DNA of 64,000 bases, from contig VTFK01000227.1 in the NCBI GenBank assembly GCA_009617715.1, forward strand, positions 310,001-374,000, in the 5' to 3' direction. This document shows positions 11,026 to 22,700 of the stretch, one piece after another; the stretch's first letter is position 1; each line of letters begins with the position of its first letter. This stretch comes from Plectrocnemia conspersa. Taxonomy: Eukaryota > Arthropoda > Insecta > Trichoptera > Polycentropodidae. A program made the position numbers and the translations under genes. The notes beneath the pieces are model-generated. The model was not told where the DNA came from and did no database searches. It saw only the letters and a program-made list of their open reading frames with translations.

Positions 11026-14000
11026 ATGTGGTCGAATGTAAAAATTTTGCCATGTTTATGCCGTCAAGTAAATACGTACGCACGATGGCCTCAAACGAAG
11101 AGACCCTTGTTGTACGCGTTGCGCCTCGGCAATGAAGAATCGTCGAGACGACAACACACTTATGATGCGTATAATAGGGATACATATTTCATAAAAGCTT
11201 GTTGCGCCGCAATTGCGGCGTCGACTGTGGGAATTTTGTACAGCTTTGAAAGGTTTGTATATATTGTGTTGTACTAGATCAACTTGTTGAATTTCAATTG
11301 GTTAGCAATAGAGAAAAGTTTTGTACAATATTTTACCAGTTAGGCTATTTGAAATTGATAGGGTACTATTTTCTTAAATTGTCTTTAAATGTATGAGACA
11401 TGTGTTTAATGCATTTTGCGAAACAAATCAAATCAGAAACCAGTCAATTTAACGGGTGCCGTAAATCTAGTGTTAAAGACTAATGGTTAAAAATATTGCA
11501 TTTCAATTCTCAGTTACAGATTTGTTCAATGCAAGTTGATATGGTACAACCTAAACTATTACATAATTATATATTTAAACTGTATATTATCTTGGTTTTA
11601 GTGTAAGGTCGAAATTTTTACCGCCAGTCAATGCAGCTGAACAAATTATGGAATCTGATTCGGATAGTGACGCCGAAGAGCAAGATGCTAAAAAGAAAAA
11701 ACACCGCCGAGAAAAAGTTGGTTTTCGCGATAGAAAGGTATATTCATGTAAATTGAAAATTAATTTATTAAGTCTTTTGCTGTATAAATTATATCACGTT
11801 TGCTCCAGAAAAATACATAAAATATTGTATTACATATCTTTTATGAGCTGGTTTCAAATTATATATTGCTATGTGACATGACTTATACAGCAAAACTTTA
11901 GCGTGAAAAAAACTATTAGGTAAATAATTTATTAAAACTACAGATAATTGAGTATGAAAATAGAATGCGATCATACTCAACGCCAGACAAGATTTTTCGT
12001 TATTTTGCTACGGTCAAATTGTCATACGGTGAAGCTAACGAAGTGTATATGACACCGGACGATTTCCTTCGTGCCATCACACCCGGAATGAAACAACCTG
12101 ATGGTAAAAACAGTTATGATAAAATTGTGTGAATTTGCACCTTGACTAACAAACTAACCGTACTGGTATTAATTTACTTATATTTAGAAACTTAAGAGTG
12201 ATATGTTGCTTTATATTTATTGGGTACTTTGTCGTTAAACTGTATGCATTAATACAATAAACACCTAGATCTGTGTGTTTATTATATTTATTTAGATTAA
12301 ATTAAAACCAACATAACCTAACAGGTTACCTCAATGTGTCACTATGGTCGAAAACAAAATATAACGTAGCATCCTACGTAAGCAAACTCAACGCAAAAAT
12401 AATAAACAGTCGCTGCTGCTTGAAGTGTCTTACGTGACTCATGTAGGACACTTCAAGCAGCAGCGACTTTATTTGTTATTTTCTCGTCGAGTTCGCTTAC
12501 GTAGGATACTGCCTTAGTTTTAAACTCAGTTAAATTTCTTTACTGATTATTATCATATTTTTATACCTGTCTACTTATATGTAAAATTATTTTATTTTAT
12601 ATTGATAGTAGATCTATATATTATATAAATATAATATGTAACATACTATCTGATATTATAAAATATGACAATATTATTCTCGCGCTGTATTATTCAGTGA
12701 TTCCCATTATCGGTAAAAGATTTATCAAAATGCACAAAAGGTAAACATATATTCAATGCTAATGATTGTTATAAGATGTCAAAGAAAAGTGCATTAATTG
12801 GTTATTGTTGTGAGCTATGTATGTAAATTGTGTTAACCACTTGATGCCCTTGAGCGAGAAAAGCCTAATTTGTTCCAATTGAACGTAATGTGTTCCAATT
12901 TTCACTGACCCGAGTTACGCTCGCTTGTCTCGACTTGCAGTTTTCTATTTTTTGCTAACATGTGTGATGCCTGCCAGTCGTTCGCGTTTTATTTTATTCA
13001 TTGTAAATTTGCCTGCAGTTAAAAGTGGTCGCGTTTTATGTTGCTTAACTATGATATTGTGTTCACGTATTCGAGTGTAGAGTAAAGCATTTTTTTTATT
13101 CAGTATTTTTTTAATTTTTTTTTTTTATCAATTTAAATTTTTATATTTTTTTCAAGTAAGATCCTTATGGAAAGTGTTGGTGAATATGAAGATGCGGATA
13201 TTGAACATTCAGAAAGTGTAACGTAGGTCTATGTTTCACACCATGCTTTAATATCTACCATAATAATTGAATTTTTAATTTTTTTAAATTAACCGCCCTA
13301 CCTTTGGGTTTTTATTCAAAAGGTAGTTAAAAAATACATTGGGTTTTTTTTCATTAGATTTCACAATAACAATACTTGTTTACAATATAACAGAAAAAAA
13401 ATTAGCAATAGACTCATTTATGATTCTTTTTTGTATCCTTTGCAAGTAAGAGGTTCTCGACAAAAGATGTCACCGAATATTTTTTATAATACCCATACGA
13501 ACGTATCACGTACGTTCGTATGGGTAGGGCGGTTAAAATATGTTTTAATTGTTATATTTCAAAGTGTATAAACTTAAAATACAAAAAAACGGATGTTTTT
13601 TGAAACCCTCTTTGTAAAAAATCCCTAGCATTAAGTGGTTAATGTAATATTCTAGCAGGGAATTACTATAATTAAAAAAAATGTAATGTATATGAATTCC
13701 TTAATGGATTTAATATAATGTAATAAGTAAGGCATGATGAATGTAAATTGAAAATCAGAGTTGTAATAATTCATAAAACATGCTGTTAATTTTGTGTTTT
13801 GTGTGTGTAAATAATCTTAATTAGTTTATTATTGTTTCTGGCATGCTTTCCCTGGCTCGTGTGATATTAAAATTAAACGGTGATGGTAGATTATGGAATA
13901 CGAAAATAGAATGAGACACTATTCGACTCCGGATAAAGTCTTTCGATATTTTGCAACGATGCAAACGCAGCATCACGATCAGCACGAAGTGTTTATGACG

Positions 14001-16721
14001 CCTGACGATTTTTTGAGATCGATGACGCCCGGCATAAAACAACCTGATGGTAAATTAAAAATATTACAATCACTCAATCACTGAAGATCACACCATAAAC
14101 ATATACATAAACATCGATACTAAAAGAATGTGTACATAATATGCTTAACTCGCTAATTGCACTAATGAATCTATATACGACATATTCTGGCGATCGTTGA
14201 GTAATTATTTATTTTTGTATGCAGGTCTCGGACTTGACCAATATAAAAGATACGATCCAAAAGTGAGTATTGTTCATATAAATATGCATAATATTTTAAT
14301 AATCTCATGTATGTACAGGTGAACACGGCTCTCATGAAGATGGCTATAGTAAGTTAATCGAGGAGGTGATTCCCATACTATATAAACATAGCTTTCATAT
14401 CTGGTCGAAAAAATATTTCATTTGTATTATTTTTAGTGTTAAATAGAGAAGCAGGTTGTGGAAGAACATTTTTATTTATCGTTTTATTTATATCACTAAA
14501 CCACTATAACCATTCTTGTGATAACCGAGTTCATCTTTATACATACATGTATGAATCTGTCAGTCTTGTATACTTGACTATATTATATACTATGTGTGTA
14601 TTATATAAGCACCATCTTGATTTGTTAATTTGTTTACATTTAATGTCTATATGTTTTGCCTGTAGGTGTCCGTAATTTCCATGCCAGTCGCACTGTCCTC
14701 GTAATACGAATAATCATTTTATAACATCAAACAATATTTTGACCCAATAATCGATTGTATTTTTCATTTTTTCCTTGTAATTTTTTCGTTTTTATATGAA
14801 CCTATCGTGAGCCAATGTGATTAACTACCAAAAATTATTTACATACTAAAGATAATATTGTTTTTTTGATATTCATAATAATTCATTATAAAGAAGTATC
14901 AATATCATACATATTTATATATATTTTTAAATATAGAGCATCTAAAGAAACGGTATTTTCAATGCATTTTAAAATTGTATGTTACTTCAAATGCAGACTT
15001 GTCCCAAGAAAAGTTATATCAAACCCAGACAGATAAAAACAAAGTGTATTTCTTCAATTTGGTAATGAGTTTCTGTATCGCCACTGATATTTCGAATGTT
15101 CGTTTTATTACAAATGAAGTTAGTTCTAGTTATATGTTCAAAACTTATTATTAACCCCTGAAGCAAATACCCTTAATGTGTTTGATTCTTTCTTCAATGA
15201 TGATATCAGATCTGGCAATTCTCGCCAAAGTTGCGAAAGCTGATATATCGAATTTCGGCAACCAAAGGGTTAACACTGTAATTGTCGAATTTAAAAAATC
15301 TTAGATTCTTAACTTCTGAATTATTTTAGTCACATTAGAAAGGATAGAAATTATTCTACATATTTCCTATGCGTCTGACCTTTTGCGACACTTGAAGATC
15401 CTTCACATTGGTTTAGTTGCAATCCCTATCTGCCGGATCTTTCTTTTCTTTGTTCTAAGTTTCTGACTACATCTAATTTTCTTCTCTCATGGAATATGTT
15501 AAAAAAAACAACCTCATCTAGAAACTCTTCCCATTTTCTCTCCTTTTCTTTATCATGTTATGACTTGAAAAAACAAAGACATCGCAAAATTAGTCTCCCA
15601 TATTTATCTTCTTTTCCAGCTTAATTGCTTCCATACCATTAAACCCAACAACAAGTTCTAAATATTTAACACTAGATTTACCCATCAAATTGCCAGGTTT
15701 CTGATTTGATTTGTTTCAGACAGTATTTTTTCTGGGTTTTTTACGACTTTTTATATTTAAACAATGCAAATATATTAACATTATTTTTATTCTCGGAAAC
15801 TTCTTGTTTTTTAAAATCTGGTCACTACACCCATCAAATTGACGGGTGTCATTGAAAATAGGTATACCCGTAAACCTATTGTTAAGAATATAGTAGCTTA
15901 AAAAAAAACAATGATGTACCTTTAGATAAATAGTAAAATACTGTAACCTTATTTTCAACCAGTATTAAAATTATTATTAAATTTAATCATTACACTGGCC
16001 ATTCATAATTATAACATTTTATTTTTAAACTGATGCAAGCAATTCTTAATTGCCATTTTCAAGTCCTAAGAGTAGAAAAACCTTGAAAATCATAGTATAT
16101 TTATCTACTTTTCCAAATAAAGGGTCTCTTGTTTATGATCGATTAGATTGTATTAAAATTTTCTGTAAGTTGCGACGTGAAACTGCAATATCTTGTATTC
16201 TATATAAGATAAAAATGAAGTTATGCTTCTATGAATTGAATTTTACCATTTTATTTTATTTTGATTAAATATACAAATCTATCAATATCAAAGTATTTTA
16301 ATTGGTTTGATTGGCTTTTAAGATAGGTTCATATATTCATTATATAACCGACACTGCAACGGGCATACATCCCTCTATTCACTGTTAATGTATGACGGCA
16401 ACTATATATATTTCTCTCTCTTATTTCTTTACAGAACTTCAACGAGGTACTAAGATCTCTTTTACAATTTGTTTTTAATTTGAGCATTTATCAAATTTTT
16501 GGCCAGACTTGTACGCTTTGTTTTCGTTTATGAACTTTTTTTATATATATATAATATATATAACGCACTAACTTATTACATATCTGTGGCATTTATCGCT
16601 TTGTTTATTTATTATTTTAATAATTATATTATACTATTAATACATATGTATACTTTCCTTCTTAATCACCTTTCTTCTACTTTCCTATTAATCACACTTT
16701 TATATTTGTGGCGGTGTCATG

Positions 16722-16784
<63 letters not shown>

Positions 16785-19700
16785 ATATATATAAATTTCT
16801 TCGGATACACTTTGTTAAGTAGATGATTATTTGTATTAAATATATAGTTTTTGAACATATATACACTATTACAAAGAAATAAGAACCATATTTAACAATA
16901 CTTACAATTTATAATATTTTACGTTTAGTTAATAATTTTGATGATTTAATTATCGTATTTAAACCGAACCAGTGTTGGTTATCACTTATCGTCATTGATT
17001 TATGATCATTTTTTTATAAATATAACTTCAAGAACCTATGTGGAATTTATTCATATAATATAACATCATAATAATTCATCTGGTATTTAAAAATTAGAAT
17101 GGATTATGTGAGCAAAAAGAACATTATATATTAAGAATGTTTATTTGCCTCGTTCTAATATTATTATAAATTAATTAACCAACACTAATGAGCTGTAATA
17201 AAATTGGTTTATATTATATTCCTCGACAATAATATTTATATTTTATTATGTTAAAAGACAGTGAGAAACCAAATTATATTACTAAAACATACTTGATGGC
17301 ACAGAAAACTTAAACTGATTTTTGAATGCTTATATCTCACAATACAAATGAGGTTTCACATAATATTTTCGTAACATTTCAAAGCTACTTTTTTCAAATG
17401 ATGCCATGTCTCATTGAATAAACTTTTAGTGTTTTTTTATACATAGCTTTAAACGTCAGTTTTTGTTTGGGTCAACGTGTTATTAATAATTTAAAAAATA
17501 TAAACTAACTGAAAATATTACAAAATAATTGGTTTACACTCCGTACACTTCTTACTATTATAATAAAAATAATTCTTGGGATTAACTATCGGGTTGAGTC
17601 TTGAGTGACAGTTTTATAATAAAAAAACGTTCCAAAATATTTTTTATTTCTTAATTTGTGGCATGGGTCTTCAGCCACTATTTGGTGTTTTTATGGCATA
17701 TATTTACCTAAATAAACAATTTGGAACTAACATCTCACCAATATGTATTTATTTTCAATATAAAAAATGGTTGTTTATTATATATATTATATGCAGTAGA
17801 AAGCTTCAGCATAAATAATATATAGTGAAGATAATTTTACTATATTTACTGGGTTTAATGGTAAAATTATGCTTATCTCTAACTATCAGCTCATACTTGT
17901 TTATAGTAGATACGTTATCAAAAAAAAGAGATTGGCGAGATGAAATACTGTCTACGAGATAATGAGGTATTACTTTTTTAATTACTGATAATACACTCTT
18001 TAACTGTACATTTACTTGTTGAGTTCAGAATACTAAATTAGTTCAAGACTCAATCTTAATAATAATAATAATAATTCTGACATTTCAATATTATACTTTT
18101 TTATATATTTTCATAATAATAATAATATACACAATATTCCGGCAATTATTCCAACAATTTAATACAATACACGGATCTTGCATGCATTATAAATTTTTAG
18201 TATTTTTATTGTACAATTTTAAATTTATCTTTATCTATAAATAAAAGCATCTTGACCGTAGGTTTATCTATATAATATTAAAATGATATTTAGGTGTATT
18301 GAATTAATATATGAATTATGTATTATGTAATGAATCATTAGATTAGGAAGCGAGTGTGAAACAGTTTTTTTCGGTTTCAATAGGGCTTAGAACTAATTAA
18401 ATATATAAAAAATAAGACATAGCAAAAAATGCATAAGTTTTTGCTTCAATGCTTAATTTGTGCTTAGACGAATATAAATATAACTTTTATATTCACGTTG
18501 GTTTATAGCGTTTTAAATGCAAGCGGGCTTTTTTTCTAATTATTGAAATGAAGTCTTTAAGTTAGGCAAATAATTAATAATTTCAGTTTTATTAGTTTTT
18601 ATATACTATACCTAATAATATTTTCTTGGCGCGAATGGTGGTGGCTTGCATTTGAGGCATTACTAATATGGGTTTTTTGCTGCAATTTTAGAACGTCCAC
18701 AATAGATTGGATCTGGCGTTAGATGGGGATTCGATATTCTATACACTCGGATCGGCTGGATTGATCACTTTCTCTGACTACATATTCTTGTTGACCGTCT
18801 TATCGAGTAAGTATAATTTTAATATTTATCATATGTATATAAATACATAGCATTTTTACCCAACTTCGACCCCATTTTATTTTCTTCAAAACTTGCTCAC
18901 GGTATTGCGATGTTAAACTGAGAAAAGCATTAATCTTATGTTGTACTTTTGTGATACAAAAAACCCTGTGGATGACAATAGTTATCCATTACATTTTCTC
19001 TATTTTTACCTTCATTATAGTTTATTTTTCAATTAACATCATATTCCATTGCACAGTTTTGACGAATCAGAAGTTCTCTGCAGCGTAATAAGACTACCAA
19101 CTTTAATGGTTAGTTTATGCAATGTTAATCCACTTGTGATAATGTAATTTAAAAACTCAACTGGATTACTCTCAATATCCTCTTTTTCCATTACCTAGTC
19201 AATTGAGTAGAATTACCACGCCACCACTACAGGCTTTTCTTGAATCAAGTAATTTAATTTCTGAAGTTATTTGTAATAAATACTTGGATAACTATTTAAA
19301 TTTATATCTGAAAAGACAAAATAATACAAATTTGCAGCTGGGTGTTCTGTAAAAATTTCGTATTGTATACATACTCAGATTTATCGTAAATGAGATCTAT
19401 TTTTAAAGTTTCACATTAACTATAGCATAATAATATTTTTTGTGCTTTACGTCTGTATTATCCGCATTTTTTAAATACATTTCTATAAACATTTATGTTA
19501 ATGTTCCTAGAATAGGTTTTACCTTTTTATAGAAAACATGCCTATTATTTTTCCTTCCATCAGCAGCTGAAGGATCCTGTGTTGAGATCTTCAGGAGTCT
19601 TATGCATGTCATTTTTTCTCATGAGTCTGTGCATCTTATACAATATATAATTCTTCTAAGTCATAATAAATGTGCGCAGAATTTACGTTGTCGCTGAGGA

Positions 19701-22700
19701 TAGGGCTGAATTAGAAAAAAATAAAACATTTTTTAATCAAAAAACAGGGCCAAGCAAAGATTATAATAAGGACGGCATGGCGTAGTCTGTAACGTCTCAG
19801 ACTAGTAACTCTGAAGTTGCAAGTTCGAGCCTCGACAACGAATTTTTATTCATAAAAAAATGCTCTATTATTAAAAAGCCAGCTCCAGCTGCGGTTATAA
19901 ATTAATAATTATTAATATAGACCTCACCGATTCTTAATATTAATATAGAGTCATGTACCCTGTGTACTTACACGTACCAGTACATTCCTCGTGGCGACCG
20001 ACCAATTACAGGGCAAAACGATGTTATTGTGTAATAAAATAGACAGATTATTTTTTAATTATTCGTAAATGTTTTTTTTTTTTTTTTGCTTATGTTTAAC
20101 ACTAGGTATATAAACCTGTAAATTTGACGGGTGTCATTAAAAATAAGTATTTAGTGGCCAGATTTTCAAAAATAAGAAGTTTTCGAAAATAAAAATAATG
20201 TTAATATGTATGCATTATTCAAATATAAAAAGTCGTAAAAAATACTGTGATATAAATCAGAAATTTGAATGGTTCCGTAAATCTAGTGTTAATTTAATGT
20301 TATCTCTAAATGTTATTTAGTTATTAAATAATAAGACACGTTTATTTAATATACATTTATTGCTTGCAATTTAATTTGTATAAAATATTCATAAGAGCAA
20401 TTAAAAAGTATATATTAAAACATCCAGAATAGATTTTATATTTGATTCTTTTTTCACAAAGAATTTATAATGTAAAATATATTAAATACATTTTATAACA
20501 ATACATAGATTTTTGGAAGTTAATATCACATTTTTCATACATTGAATGCAAATCACTTTTATATAGATAGAGAGAGCGTAAAAAAAAGTAAATAAAATAT
20601 AGAACCGTGTGAATAGGACAATAGTTTTTCTAATTTGAGACACCAAGTTTTATCACTATTATTATATAATATTCTAAATTGACACAACATTAAGATTTTT
20701 TGTGAGCGACATCAATATTTGTATGTGAATTTCTTGCATTTTTAAAGACATTCAACCTAACGACTTAAAATACTATATGGTTTTTTTTAATAGACGTACA
20801 TATATAAAATAGATCTTGTATAGATTAAATTATAGGTATGAGAATTTCATTTTGCGTGCATTTTTATCATGCGACTTTTTTATAATGCTGCATAATGTCG
20901 CCAGTTCGTACCATATTATAATAAATCCCATAATCGTATCCGAACATTTCAAAGTCGATCCCGTAAATTTGCAGCAGATCGTCCAAGTTCTTCTTGTCCA
21001 GCTGCCTGAAGTACTTTTTCAGCAAAGCCCTAGTGTCTTTGCCATCCTTCGCTTTGTTCATGATCGTCTTGATCCTCAGCCTTTTCTCTTTTATCGGCTT
21101 CAACAATATGCTCTCTAACCCTGCTTGATAGATCAAATATTCAGTGTCGCGTTTCAGCGTCTCCACCTTTGATATAATTGTAAAATTAACATTGCACGGC
21201 GTACAAAACTGATAGTACGGCGCCCAATGCTCATCGAAGTTCATGTTGCTACCTCTCGATTTGTAGTTCTCCGTTATGTACTTGACGAACTCGAAGAACG
21301 TCGGTCCGTAATTTTTCACCTTGCCGAATATGAACTCAGTCTCGTTTCTGTAACGTTTGATCATGTCATGGCCCATTTTGCGATAGTACTTTTGCCTGTA
21401 CCGCTCCAGTTTGTTTCTGTACGCCGACAGCAGCCGTTCGAAAGGCTCTCTGACGGTTATGAACGATATGGATCCTGGTAAACTCGCTTCTAAATATTGG
21501 AGCGATGGCCTGGGAAATTTCTTTCTAGCCAATGTCAGTGGAGTTTCTCTAGTTCGTTTCAAGAAATCTTCTTTATATCCACCTTCAATTTTAAATTAAT
21601 ATTATAATATGCATGATCTACCCATTAATATTTGTTAATGCTATACAATGCTTACCTAAAACATTAAACTTATACATCCAGCTCGAACTGGCTGCTTTGA
21701 AAATGTTGCACCAGACCAGTCTGTGCTCAGGATCGATAAAGAACTCCCAGTAATTCGGTTCGCCTCTATTCAGCTTGTACTTATTGCACGTCTTCCATAA
21801 CTTCTGACGTCTATCTTCGTATTCCTTCTCCAAAGACATAATCTCGGCTTCTGTATAATCTTCGTAATTCTTCGCCGAATTCGCTTGAGTCTCTTCAAAG
21901 TGCTCTGCCCACTTATTCTGTTCAATAAATAAAAATAAAATACATAAACATAGTATATAGCAGGCGCGTACTATGAAATACTTTCCCTTTTGCTCACGTG
22001 TTAAGCGATGAAAGTGAATGAAAGATAAGGGCGTGCATTACACGCGTTCCGCACACCCTTATCTCTCACTCACTCTCATCACTTACGTCACTTTACCCAT
22101 ATGTTTGGTATACAGCATGTCAAAAGATTTTCTTACCTGCCATATATCAGTTTCATTGCTCCTGTACAGGCTCTCTTCGTTAACATTATTATCGCTCTTG
22201 CTGTCATTGTTGTTGTTGTTTTTAAATATAGTCAGTCTCATGATTAACATGTACACTAATACCCATAGAAAGAACGTGCCCGTTTTGGCCATACAGTGAA
22301 TATACTTGTTACTGACGTGCCTGATCTTTCCCATACAGTAAATGAACACACACTTCGCATCTAACATTTTTACTGTATCGTGTATATAATTATAAAATAA
22401 TATTTTTTTAGTGTATATAGTGATATATTTTTTATTTAGTGTTTGGCACAATTTTTAAATAATATCATTAGCTCGATTGCTTATTATTTTCAATTATCAG
22501 TAGATTGATTCACATTTTTATATTTTTAGGTTATGTATTGATTTATACTGTTTATTATTTGATATTGCATTCTTTCGTGTTATACCGTACGGTTGTCAAT
22601 GAATACTTTTTATTTGTTCCTCTTCTTCATTTTTCACTATTATTTACCATGCATTCTTTAATTATTTTCATTTTCAGTACGACGTGTATAGAGTCGTTCA

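Noticed and set aside
16499..16822. 107-codon ORF through a microsatellite
   Set aside because: Low-complexity Tyr/Ile-rich reading of AT and TATG repeats.
19770..19841. Functional tRNA gene
   Set aside because: A- and B-box-like sequences are present, but acceptor and anticodon stems do not pair; more likely a SINE head.
21227..21481. Plus-strand open frame in the sulfotransferase region
   Set aside because: Antisense shadow of the last sulfotransferase exon, which has the conserved motifs.
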